Assembly: GCF_963583255.1 (NCBI RefSeq)
Contig: NC_084816.1
Span: 6,522,600 to 6,586,599 of the forward strand
Direction of reading: 5' to 3'
Source: Pyrus communis
Taxonomy: Eukaryota; Streptophyta; Magnoliopsida; Rosales; Rosaceae
DNA: 64,000 bases
In this document: positions 1 to 10,434 of the stretch, in pieces
Numbering within the stretch: position 1 is the stretch's first letter
Layout of the letters: each line of letters starts with the position of its first letter
The notes under the pieces: generated by a model
Told to the model about the DNA's origin: nothing
Database searches by the model: none
The model's input: the letters and a program-made list of their open reading frames with translations, nothing else
Position numbers and translations under genes: made by a program

Positions 1-1870
1 AGAAGCAGAGAAAATTAGGGATTTTTTCCTGGCTCCAAATCATCCTTAGGCGCCGTTACTCTTTTAAAATAAAATAAAATAAAATAAAATAAGCCAAATT
101 AGGGATTTTTTCAGTGAAGAAAAAGAGAAAATTAAAAGAATGATCCCTTAATGTACACACGCATTAAAGATGTAATGCTTTGATAAAAGATTATGAAAGA
201 AGAATGATCCTTTAACTTTATGCTTACTACTCGTGGAAGATCTCCTCAAGAATTCTGCCACCAACTTTGAAATTGCAAAGGAGCTATCTTGAATTACCGA
301 AGCCGGAGAATCATACTCTACAATGAAAACAAATTAAAGAATCTGGTGATCGATGAAAAACCTCATACCTGACCCACTACCTTCATTTTATCCTTATCAT
401 TAAAACTCAAAGTTTTCTTACATTTTTTATTAGTTTTCCTTTAAATCAAATGTTACTCTTTCAGTATATATATAATTTCTTTGTTTTTGTCCTTCTTAGG
501 AGGACGGGATGGGGAGTCGATGGACGACAGGGGAAGGATGAGTCCTCTGTAGGAGGACGGGATGGGGAATCGATGGGTTGGGGGTGCAAGCACATAGGAG
601 AAAGATCAAGGGAGGGGATGGGGTAGGGCCGGTTGAGCAGCCATTGCAGGCAAGGGGAGGAAGAAGGTAAGTGTTTGGCTGTGAATTGAAAGTTAGAGTG
701 TTTGATAGCTCATTTGGAAGTCCTTTTAAAATGGTTGAAAACGTTTTTGGAACCAATTCTTGTAAAAATGCAAGTGAATCTTGAAATACACTGAAGTGTT
801 TTTAGAACTCAAAATATTTTCTCTAAAGCGCTTTCAATCATTTTTTAAACACTTCCAAACGAATGTAAGCTAGTACGGGTTTTGAAATAGGCTTTGAACA
901 ACATATGTAATATTATTAGACCACAAAGTCAATTTAAGTTTTTAAAATATAGGAGATATTTTACCACACATTGGTAACAGACATTTGGTTCCTAAACTAA
1001 GGCCTAGTTTAGTGTTGTTTTTCATTTTTTTTTACCAAAAAATACTTCACTTTAAAGTTAAACAATAAAAAAGTGTTTGGTAAAAATAAAATATATTGTT
1101 TATTTTGAAAGCAATGATCTTTAGACAATAGCTTTTAAAAGCAACCTGTAAGTTGCTTTAATAAAAAGTAGAGTTAAGCCTTATAATATTTTTAATTTCT
1201 ATAATAAGTTCATTAATTTTAAACAATGACATTATTTATCTTTCTAGACACTTCTTTTATATTGCTTTTCTTACCCATAACACTTTTAAAAATACAGTTT
1301 ATCAAACTCTCAAATATTTTATTTTACAGCTGATTATTTTTAAAATACAGCAACCCCAAGCTGGTCCTACATGATACGTCAAAGCAGAGTTTGTGACTTC
1401 AAAAAAATGCATTCGTGCTCCAACTCTTTCTTCGCTTTCTTTTTAAGGTCACAAAATCAATATAATTGAGTATTAATTAATTAATACCAAATGTTATTTT
1501 ATTGTATTTCGTATTATTAATTTGAGATGTCACAATATCGTGTAAATCCTGCGTCCCAAGTCCCAACGGACATCAAACCCGCGCGACGGCGCGAGGTTCC
1601 TAATCAGTTTACTACCAAAATTCCCCATCAGTTTTCAATTTGACCGCCAAATCATCAGTCCGCACACTTTTAAATCAACCGCACGCGTGTCGACCAATTG
1701 ATCCGAGTCACGTGCGACGCTCCACCTGCCTCCCTCTCATTGATTCCCCCTTGGTCGTCCCTCTGTTACCGATCCTGACGCCGACGGAACTCCAACTTCC
1801 CCAAAAATCTCCCTACAAAATACCTCTGATTGCTTCCTCCGAAATCCTCAATTCCGCCAGATGCTCCTAC
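1..1870. other. Intergenic, upstream of the SEC14-like gene
   Basis: No convincing gene is visible. It holds an AAAAT microsatellite at about 66-92, a roughly 52-base direct repeat (units near 500-530 and 551-580, shared core GGAGGACGGGATGGGGA), and an AT-rich block at about 990-1350 with T- and A-runs that looks like old transposon debris. The pyrimidine-rich stretch at 1640-1880 is probably the 5' leader of the gene that follows. Confidence 0.5.
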
Positions 1871-2208
1871 CCCTAGCTCCTCCGACTCCATCGTGTCCGC
1901 GCCAAAACTCCAGATCACTGAGATTTTGAGGTGACAACTTTTACTTCGATTTCGAGCTCAGATTTCATGATTTTTTTTCGATTTAATTTTGTATGGGATG
2001 TGATAATTGCGATTAGATTAGCTATTGTAGAAATTCACACCGAGTATTAGTGTTTGGATGGTCAGAAAATGAGAGAAAAGGAAAATTCTGATTCTCTATC
2101 ACTGAAATTACTGAACTGGTTTCTGATTGAGTAATTGCACCCGGTTTTTGTTCCGAATTTTCTAAATACACCCAACCCACCATCCGATTGCAGGTGGTTT
2201 TCCACCCA

Positions 2209-5200
2209 ATGGGGGACGCATCGCGTAGAATCCCTCCAGAGGCCAATGTAGTTATGAATGGAAAGACCAAGTCGCAGAATCATATAGTTGCTTCTCGCCC
2301 CAAGGGCTTTCTGCAGGATGTAGTGTCGCTTCGAATTGGGAGTGGCGTGGTGAGCCAGGCAGCTTTGTTTCTGCTCAAAATGGCTGCATTGGAGACAGTA
2401 AGGCGGTTCTCAAGGGCCAAATGCCCGTGGGCATGGCGTGGTTTCCAGGCTTTGCAATTTCTGTGTTACCCTCCGTTCAAGTGGTTTCGAAGATTTGCGC
2501 CCTTCAAGGCTTTGGTCAATGGCATGCAGGTTTGGTCATATAAATTCTCAACCTTTGGTAAATTGTAACCATATTTTAGTCAGACTCATATGGATGTATA
2601 TACGTTACTTATACACTACTCAACTCCCTTCTGACGGGGAACGGAAAGGCAAACAAAAATAAGAAGCCAGCCTCGGTCTTATAGGATTCCCACGTCTTTG
2701 CATTCTTGCTTTTTTGGGTATTTGGATGTAAATTTGATTGCCTAAACTTCTAGACATGTATCAATATGAGGGAGATTTGATGATGAAATTGTTTTTGCTT
2801 ACAGGTAGTTTCAAAACCATTACTAGTGCTTTCCATTGCAACGGTGTTCTCTGATGAAGCAGAGTTCTTTAATAGAACCTCAGATGGCATTAACAATTCT
2901 GATGCATGTTCAGAAGTGCAGTCGGAAGTATTGTCTGAGTGTAATAACGATTCTACTTTGGATACAAGGTAATAAGAGAAATGAGGTTTTTGTTGTTGGC
3001 ATCTGATGCATTATGTGACACCTTATCAATTCATTTATATGAGTATGCTATAATATGACATTTTCGATAATACAAGGTCAAGTTTGCCTCATAGCATTTA
3101 GTTCCGCAACATCTTCTAGCTTTGGTCAATTGGATTTGTGGATATTAAAGTTGTGTTTTCTGAATAAAATTTGTTTTCTAAATAATTTGTCATCTGAAAT
3201 GCCCAAAAGCAATGACAGTTGTTCACATTATTACTGATTTGTTTTTATCATGAGTTGTCTCTAGGACCTAATTTTACAGCTTTTATGTAATGTGCAGGGT
3301 TCCTGATCAATTTCCTCAAAATGTAGAACCTGAAATGTGGTTGGTAGAACTCCATGAAGAGCTTGAAAGACAAGGGATTAGCTTGCCAGAAAGGTGATTG
3401 GGTGATTTCGTGTAGTCCAACTGTGCATATAACATTTACTAATATTCAAATTTAAAATATGATAATAATATATTTTACTTGTTTTTGTTATCTTTCTCTT
3501 AATAGGTTGTTAATAGTCAAACTGTACATATGACGTTTGTTCGCCTCTAAATTATTTTTTTGTATGTCTTTTTACGTATTTGGCTTTATGCTTAAATTAA
3601 ACGGTGGGGTAGGGTTCAGGTTGGTCGAAGTTATAATATTCAAAATTTCAAATTTAAATATGATTAGAACGTATTTACTTGATTTTATTATCTTTCTTTC
3701 TTGGAATAGTTTGTCAATACTAAAACTGTACGTATGACATTTGTACGCCTCTAGAATATCTTTTTGTATGTCTTTTTACGTCTGTGGCATGATGCTCAAA
3801 TTAAACGTCTGGTATCATTTCCGTATTTTTATGGATTTATCTTACTCTTTGTAGTCTTGTAGATGAGTTGTATCCACCAGTATCAGTATCTTTTGTCCAT
3901 TGCAATGCCTATCAGAAAATGTAACTGAAAAAAAAAAAAAAAAAAAAAAAAAAACTGTTATTATTACTTCCAAGTTGAATTATCCTCCACTTCTTGGTCT
4001 CCTATGCTTCCTGCTTTGTAAAACACTGAAAGTACAAAGTTTATAATCTGAAATTTATTACTTTGTTTACTTCCTATCATCTAGACAATAATATTGAGAC
4101 TATGAGATGAAGGCTTAGGGCAAAAGGGGAGCAAGACCTAGGAAGACTTTGAAAAAGACTATAAGAAAAGATACGGAGTACTTGGAGCTAACGGTAGACT
4201 TGGCAAAAAACGGAGCGCAATGGCGTTCTAGGACTCATACAGCTGACCCCACTTAGTGGGATAAGGCTTGGTTGTTGTTGTTGTAATTTTTAAGGGTATT
4301 GTGTTATTGTTTCATTCCTTTCCTTTGGTGGCAAAACTTTTCCTGCAGCCCTTTGTGAATGTTGTTTTCTACGTTCCTCTCAAGAAAGACCTAACCTTTT
4401 TGTACAGTTCTACAAGGTCTCACCTAATATTTTCTTCTACATGCCTATATGTATGAACTTCTTTGCTTTTTGTTGCAGCGGACCATGACATGCTAATGTT
4501 TATGCAGAATTGATGAGGAGGAACTTAGTAGGTTTTACACTGCTGCAAATGGAGACTTTTCTCGCTTGCTATCATCAGTAAAGAAGACAATCCATTGGAG
4601 GGAGACTTACGGAATTCTTTCAATACAGGAGCTTGAGATGTGGTCAAATATGGTTTTCTGGCATGGATTTGATGTTAAGCACCGACCTTGTCTCATAGTG
4701 CAACTTGGGCTAGCTTGCACTAGCTTGCCATCTCTTGATAGACCTCGCTTTGCTCAAGCTATCAGTATGTTCATTTGGTCCCTCTGTTACTTTTCTTTGT
4801 TTCTATCCATACAACCTCTAGACTCTAGAGCCACTCCTATTTCTGTAAGATGGATGTGACCAGATCTACTACGACTCACTCTTGTTCAGCTCTCGGTTTA
4901 TTGGAGTCTATCTTATTTTTCAATTAGTTTTTCTTCTCTTTTAAAGGTGAAGCATCCTACCGAGAAAAAAAAAAAGCTGAATGCATACATAAATATCTGT
5001 TTCCATTCAACCAATACTAGTAAATTCCTGCCTTGCCCATTCTTGTGAATCGGTGATTTGCATTAAGAAAAGGCCTGTTTGTTTGTTCAATTATTGAACT
5101 GTAAGGCTTGATTTTTGCAAATAAGTAGCATTATTTACATTAGCTAGCACTAAATTAGAATTTTCTAGTGTTTTGGTCATGCTTGATTAGTTATTTCGGG

Positions 5201-6096
5201 TTCATCAAGTGTGCAATCCTCAAATTCTTTGGTGACAACGAGGAAGTCAATTTCTCACCGTTGATATGGTTTAATGGTCGTAATTAGTTTATTTTCTCTC
5301 CTGTCGTGAAGAATATAACATTAAATTTTTGCACATACATATTTTTGTATGCATTAGATCACTGTTACATGAGATGTTCTGACAGCAATCAATGATTGTA
5401 ACTGCAGTTTCCCAAGTAGAGCATGGAGTCTATCATTTACTCGATGCCACCAATGCTCAAATTACAGTTGTAGTAGATTGTGAAGGTCTATCTCCATTTA
5501 AAATTCCCATGCAAGTTATGAGGACTTGTTCTTCTCTTTTGCAAGATCACTTCCCCAACCGTCTTGGCTGTCTGTTTGTTATTCGGCTTCCTCCAATGCT
5601 TCGTGTTATTGCTCAAACCTTTATTCAAGTAAGTCTATTACACTCTGATCTAGTCATGATTTTAATAGTGTCAAATTGGGCACTCAGCAATGCTTTTATT
5701 CATAAACACGCACATGTGTTGCCTTGTCAGGTTTTGAAACCTTATACCCGAGAGAAGTTGAGGATTGAAGGTGAGAGTTACCGGAAGATTCTCTCTGAGT
5801 ACCTTGAGGCACTTCCATTATATCTTGGTGGCAAATGCCAGTGCAAAATATGTACAGATATGTGGCACCCTCGCACAAATGAAGTTATCAAGACAGAGCT
5901 GAGAGAAGATTTGCACGAGGGTCGGACTCCACTTCCAGCCCATCCAACGTATGAGAATGAGGTTGACATGGAAGATAACTGGGATCAGTTGGTGAGGACT
6001 GCCATATTTGGTCTCCTTATGGTATGGGTTTTCATAGCATTCCTTTCTTTATTCTTTGACCCCGAAAGCCGTCCCTTTCCCTTTTCTCCTAAGTGA
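2209..6096 (+). CDS. SEC14-like CRAL-TRIO lipid-transfer domain protein with C-terminal membrane anchor
   Basis: Six coding exons close in phase: 2209-2529, 2805-2968, 3298-3393, 4508-4764, 5408-5628, 5731-6096, giving 474 residues. A 5' leader intron (about 1931-2193) probably precedes the ATG. Residues about 200-235 (RFYTAANGDFSRLLSSVKKT) look like the CRAL-TRIO N-terminal helix module, and about 240-395 (VFWHGFDVKHRPCLIVQLG, ITVVVDCEGLSPFKIP, FPNRLGCLFVIRLPP) like the SEC14 lipid-binding fold. A hydrophobic segment near residues 443-463 suggests a tail anchor. The family binds and exchanges phosphoinositides or other lipids at membranes; the ligand here is unknown. Intron 3 carries a LINE fragment and tandem repeats. 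The neighbouring UXS and ATP synthase genes fit an Arabidopsis block in which At3g46450 is a SEC14 protein. The family call is firm, the exact role open. Confidence 0.85.
3415..3800. repeat. Tandem repeats inside intron 3 of the SEC14-like gene
   Basis: Three related blocks are anchored by AACTGT(G/A)C(A/G)TAT(A/G)A near 3419, 3519 and 3724. Between them the phrases TTTTTGTATGTCTTTTTACG and ATTCAAATTTAAA recur. Unit length varies (about 100 and 205 bases), so copies have lost or gained sequence. An A-run of about 27 bases follows at about 3928. Confidence 0.6.
4088..4285 (+). mobile_element. 5'-truncated RTE-type LINE 3' end (intronic)
   Basis: Translated on the + strand it resembles the C-terminal tail of plant RTE reverse transcriptases (RPRKTLKKT..RKD.EYLELT..LAKNGAQWRSRTHTADPT), followed by CCCACTTAGTGGGATAAGG and a TTG-repeat tail, the usual 3' end of these LINEs and of the Au SINEs that share it. 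It lies in intron 3 of the SEC14-like gene and is broken. The same 3' end recurs at 6205-6325 (+) and 13722-14100 (-). Confidence 0.7.
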
Positions 6097-6204
6097 GGTA
6101 AGACCAAAAGAGCGGACAAGCTTCTTTTTCTCCTCTTTTTTTCTTGGCACTTAGTTCTTCACCAAAGTGTGTATGCTATAAGTTTTCCACGTCATATATT
6201 AGTT

Positions 6205-6330
6205 CTTCTCCATGTTGGTGTGGAGCTAACGGAAGACTTGGCACAAAAGCGTGCACAATGACGTTCTAAGATTCATATAACTGACCCCACTTAGTGGGAT
6301 AAGGCTTGGTTGTTGTTGAAGTTGTTGTTT
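6205..6330 (+). mobile_element. RTE LINE / Au-SINE-type 3' end
   Basis: This repeats the end of the copy near 4.2 kb: GGAGCTAACGG, GACTTGGCA, then GACCCCACTTAGTGGGATAA and a TTG-rich tail. Only about 125 bases are recognisable, just beyond the stop codon of the SEC14-like gene, probably in its 3' UTR region. It could be either a LINE truncation or a SINE using the same tail. Confidence 0.65.
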
Positions 6331-6801
6331 ATCGTTGAGGGTCAACTTGCACTAATGGTTCTTGTAGTCTTACCTGGATTTTCACCTCTGTCCCTATATT
6401 TTTTTTCTTGCATTTTTTGTGCTTGTAGTTTCTAGTTTCGTTTAGTTCAATCCGTCAACTAAGTTGATTGTTTCATCCGGAGATGCGCGCATCTTTGCAT
6501 TTGAAAATCCCAATTTTTATTTGTTTGTTCTTGCTAAGACTTGAAGCACATTGTTTAAGATTATAATCTATTTTTAGTTTTGATTCTCATGCTCGATATG
6601 GCTTCAAAACTTTCTTAGGAGAGTTTTAAAATCAAGTTAGAGTTGTCTAATTTTTTTGCAAAAATGATATATGAATGATGGATTAAAATATAGACGGTTC
6701 GGATCCTTGAAAAATAAAATTACAAAACAGGCCTTACAAAAATGGGTGTTAAAATATGTGTCAAAAATAGGTCTCTTGGATCGTAATCCATAGATTTTTT
6801 G

Positions 6802-7023
6802 GGGACAGGGATCCTCTCTGGATTCCTTCCTTCTAATCCACCAAGTCCGGGGATCCGGATCACCAAGTTTGGGGATCCGGATCGTTGAAATTTGATCCAA
6901 CGGCAACAAACAGGGGTTTATTTTAAAAGTTATAATAATTGTAGTCATTGGATCCAATTTCAACGGTCTGAATTTTTGAACTTGGTGGATTAGGAGGAAG
7001 GAATTCGATGAGGATCCCTGTAC
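6802..7023. mobile_element. MULE-type MITE 1
   Basis: A 222-base element with inverted ends of roughly 45 bases: left G-ACAGGGATCCTC, ATTCCTTCC, CTAATCCACCAAGT; the right end is the reverse complement with few mismatches. It is flanked by 9-base near-identical direct repeats (GATTTTTTG at 6793-6801, GTTTTTTTG at 7024-7032). A 9-base duplication is typical of Mutator-like insertions. It has no coding capacity. An additional internal GGATCCGGAT repeat lies near 6850-6880. Confidence 0.75.
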
Positions 7024-7144
7024 GTTTTTTTGTCGTTGTACAAGTCATCCAAAATTGTTGCACTGGGAAAGATAACCATCAATAAAATTATGTGTTACAG
7101 TTGGCGAAAGTAATATGCCATTATTATCAAAGATTATTGAGTTG

Positions 7145-7341
7145 GGAAAGAGATCCTCTCCTGATCTCTCCCATCAAAGCCACCTAATCAAGTGATCTGA
7201 GCTATTCAAATTTGATTAAACGGTAAAAAACAGAGTTCTCTTTAAAAGTTATAATAATTTTAACCGTTTGATCAAATTTCAAGTGTCCAGATCATTTAAT
7301 TAGATGGTCTTTGTGGGAGAGATCAGGAGAGATCTCTTTCC
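7145..7341. mobile_element. MULE-type MITE 2 with perfect 9-bp target duplication
   Basis: A 197-base element starting GGAAAGAGATC and ending in the reverse complement; the outer 27 bases of the inverted repeats are nearly perfect, and weaker pairing continues through the element (TTTGATTAAACGG against its complement). Exact 9-base direct repeats ATTGAGTTG at 7136-7144 and 7342-7350 mark the insertion. There is no ORF. It shares the motif TTTAAAAGTTATAATAATT with MITE 1, so the two are related. Confidence 0.85.
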
Positions 7342-7350
7342 ATTGAGTTG

Positions 7351-8100
7351 ATCCCTTGTTTCCATCTTTCAAAGAAGAAAAAATGTGACGTCAGTAATAT
7401 TTGATTCATTCAATCAGCACCACAAAATAATACCATAGTAAATTTAATCAAACATTTCCTTCAATGAAAAGCAGCTGGTCGGTAGTTAATGGGTGCTTCT
7501 GTGGGAACCCTTCTTTGTACTATACGAGCACGGCCATTGTCACCCTCCAACTGCGCTGCTCTATACCCCAATTTAACTTGCTCTGGACCCCGGTCTTTCC
7601 TTTTCATTAATTCCGTTAAGTATTTTTTAGTAACAGCTGCAATTTTAATAATTAACAGATGTCCTCATTGGCCACATTCGAGTTTCGACTTTTCTCACTA
7701 AATAAGCCTATCAATCCTCAAAACTTTTTTAAGGCATGAAATACATTATTGTTCCAAGGTTTAAAATTCCCAAATTATGTATCATTCGATGGACTAGTTA
7801 GGGTGCCAAGGGAATGAAACTACAAGGTAAACAAGAAAGTTGGAGTAAACAACAAGGACTATTAGGGCAATTTTAGCCTATTTTTAAGACTAAAGAGTGC
7901 ATTTTTTTTCTTCTTGTTTTACTTCTTCCCTGTTGAAGTGCTATTTCTTGTTTAGCATTGATGTTCTTGAATCTTGGCTGAAGTGTCGTTGAATGGGGTT
8001 CCGAAAAGACCCCGAACCAGTACGTATAATCAAAGTGCGATTGCATAATTTGCATCCTGTTAAATATTGGTGTTTGTTAATTCATCGTAAGGATCCGATC
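7351..8100. other. Intergenic, no gene recognised
   Basis: Short open frames only, none with a recognisable domain. The right half (from about 7880) is less AT-rich and may belong to the organelle-like insert that follows, but I could not assign it. Confidence 0.4.
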
Positions 8101-8107
8101 AGCAGTC

Positions 8108-8183
8108 TATTCCCCCTTTGCGAGGGCGCAACCCTTCTCCTGAAGTTACGGGGCTATTTTCCCGAGTTCCTTAGAGAGAGTTT
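8108..8183 (-). pseudogene. Plastid 23S rRNA fragment (nuclear plastid DNA)
   Basis: Read on the minus strand it gives the stretch of plastid 23S rRNA around CTCTCTAAGGAACTCGG, AAAATAGCCCCGTAACTTC and GGAGAAGGG, with several substitutions, then CTCGCAAAGGGGG. Only about 75 bases are rRNA-like, and what follows at 8184 is not the next part of the rRNA gene. It is therefore a dead, rearranged NUPT fragment and not a functional rRNA gene. Confidence 0.75.
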
Positions 8184-8590
8184 ACATACAAAGCAAAGGA
8201 TTTACTTGTTACTAATATAGTCTAGCCTCTGTTCTTCTTTAGATTCCTTGTTTCACTCCGATGGTATCATAAATTGAACTTTATTCTATGGATAAAGGAT
8301 CTAATTGATAGAAGAAGCGTCGTAAAGATCAATTCACGAGGTTTTGGTCCGATACAATAAGAACTGCTTGCTTATGTCATGATATGAGATAAAAGTTAGG
8401 AATCCACTTATGTAATAGAGTTGATCCCCTAAGGTATTGAGCAGCGGTAACAAAGAAGAACCCATCTTCTTTCTTTTTTTATTACCTTCCTCGCGTATGT
8501 ATAAGACTGAATCCATTTGATTTCTAAAAAAGATTACTAATCCTCAACTTTTCGAGGAATCCTTCATCAGTGGTTTGTGAATGACTCTCA
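8184..8590. other. Probable plastid spacer DNA joined to the 23S fragment
   Basis: Phrases such as GAAGAAGCGTCGTAAAGATC, GATCCCCTAAGGTATTGAGC and TTCCTCGCGTATGTATAAG look like plastid inverted-repeat spacer sequence as I remember it. I cannot align it here, so the source position is uncertain. No gene is encoded. The join with the 23S piece implies rearrangement before or after transfer to the nucleus. Confidence 0.5.
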
Positions 8591-9690
8591 AAAAGGATCA
8601 GCTCGATCATTTCCGTTTAAAGTTATTTTAGGTGGCCGAATAAACATGCATACGCTTGAAATTGAAGATCACTTTGTTTATTCCTTTCCAGTTTCCCATT
8701 GCCAATTTGCCATGCTTGGAAAGTTCTGTTTCTTTCCACTTTTTGCAGCAAACCTTGGGACGACGACCTTTCAGATCCTGAACAGGTGGGATGGCTGACG
8801 TAGGCAAAAAAGGAACTGATAAATACAGAACGCAAATATTTTTTGGCATTATCTTGATCGTGACCATACGCATGATCCTTTTTGCTTTTGGAAAAAGCCA
8901 TATTCATCTATTAACTTTCGTAAATGGCCGATGACCTTGTGGTGCATGTAATGTTAAAATTATCCTCGGTCGTTCATGTGCGTTAAAGTTATTGTGAGCA
9001 TGAAAAGAATTAAGCTTGAGTGACTTGGATCCATTAACGGCGCACAGTTACTCATGTATATACATACGTACTGATGTACAGACGTACAGTATGTGGGCAA
9101 CTGCACATATAGCATGCATGAATTAGAACTTTTTGCAGCTTCAATGTGCTTCATCTCTTTCCTAAAATTAATTAGGTCACGCATGGTGTGCATAAGCATC
9201 TGCAACTTTGCTTTTTTATCTAATAAGCTGTAATATTATATTTCATAAGAATGTATATTTGGTCAGCATTCGCCGCTTCTCAAAAGTGACCCTTGCAGCC
9301 TGGGGAGGACGAAAATTAGGAACTAATGCTGTACTGAGTGGAAACCCCACTTCGATTCTATTTTAATCTTTGTATAGAGCCACTGTTTGTTTGCTTTATT
9401 CCTCAGATTTAGTGCTTTGGTTCTTCAAATTGCAAGACAAAGAAGTTTTCACTGGATTTTTGCTCAAGCTAAAGCATACACTCAGTATTGAACTTTTGTC
9501 CTTCATTAGGAAATATTGCAATGCCAAAGGGATGAAAAAAATCAGTTGAAAGCAGTGAAGGATTATAATTACTTATTCCTAAGCCTGGAAACTTTTATCA
9601 ACAAGAGTTATTTGATTCACTGACGGAATATGATCTTATTATGTGTTTTTGCATAACTATATCTATTGGCAATATGCAAAAGGCGTCTCC
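8591..9690. other. Intergenic, no gene recognised
   Basis: Short overlapping ORFs on both strands, none resembling a known family. A 22-base string starting AAGGATCAGCTCGATC near 8595 recurs near 13349 (see findings). Confidence 0.4.
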
Positions 9691-9700
9691 AAAGTGTTAA

Positions 9701-10075
9701 CAGGACACAAAGATTGCACGTTCATATTTGATGGTTGGAGGGATAAGATTATCACATCATGTTATCATTAGTCTGATAAAAACAATGTTTAGCATTCTAC
9801 TCTATATTCACATGCAATTCTGAAGTTAGTGCACTCAAGAGAGAAAAGAAGACAAACTCTAACCACACGAGTCGGCTTCAGAATGTAATGGGACATGAAG
9901 ATTGCACGTTCACATTTGACGGTTGGAGGATAAGATTATAACATCATATGTTATCATCTAGTGTGATAGAAAAAACTTTTAGCATTTCACGATCTATATT
10001 CACAAGCAACTCAGAAGTTAGTGTACACACGAGAAGAAAAAAAAAACTCGAATCACACAAGTCGGCCTCACAACT
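9701..10075. repeat. Tandem duplication (about 190 bp unit) upstream of the FUSC gene
   Basis: Two units begin with GGGACATGAAGATTGCACG or a close variant (about 9700 and 9890) and run through a TTGGAGG.ATAAGATTAT block, a CTATATTCACA block, and an ACACGAGTCGGC.TCA block at the end of unit 1 (ACACAAGTCGGCCTCA in unit 2). Identity is high with small gaps. They end about 250 bases before the TATA box of the next gene, so they could be part of its promoter. Confidence 0.8.
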
Positions 10076-10319
10076 TGTGTAATAGTTCAGAGCCTGTAAA
10101 TCTCTAATTAACACTTTCTCCCTCCCTCAATCATCCCACCAACCAAACTTTGGTAGCACCATCGACATTACTAGTGAACACCTAATATTAGCATCACATC
10201 AACCCATTCACCAGATTGGTAGGTCCCCATTGGAGCCTTTCGCATATGGTTCCTGATACCAATTTTACCCTTCCCCTAACATATAACTCCAGTCTCTCCC
10301 CAAACCTCAACACCTCCAT

Positions 10320-10328
10320 ACTATAAAT
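10320..10328 (+). promoter_or_regulatory. Putative TATA box of the FUSC-like gene
   Basis: ACTATAAATC about 112 bases upstream of the ATG at 10435, in otherwise C-rich, pyrimidine-rich sequence. The spacing suits a plant leader of about 80 bases. Assigned by sequence and position only. Confidence 0.55.
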
Positions 10329-10434
10329 CCATCACCAAAACCCCCACAGACAGCTAAGTACGTAGAAGCTTCTAGCTGGTGCAAAACGAAACGATATACC
10401 GACTTTTGTTGACCACACCAACCGAGCCCGAGCC

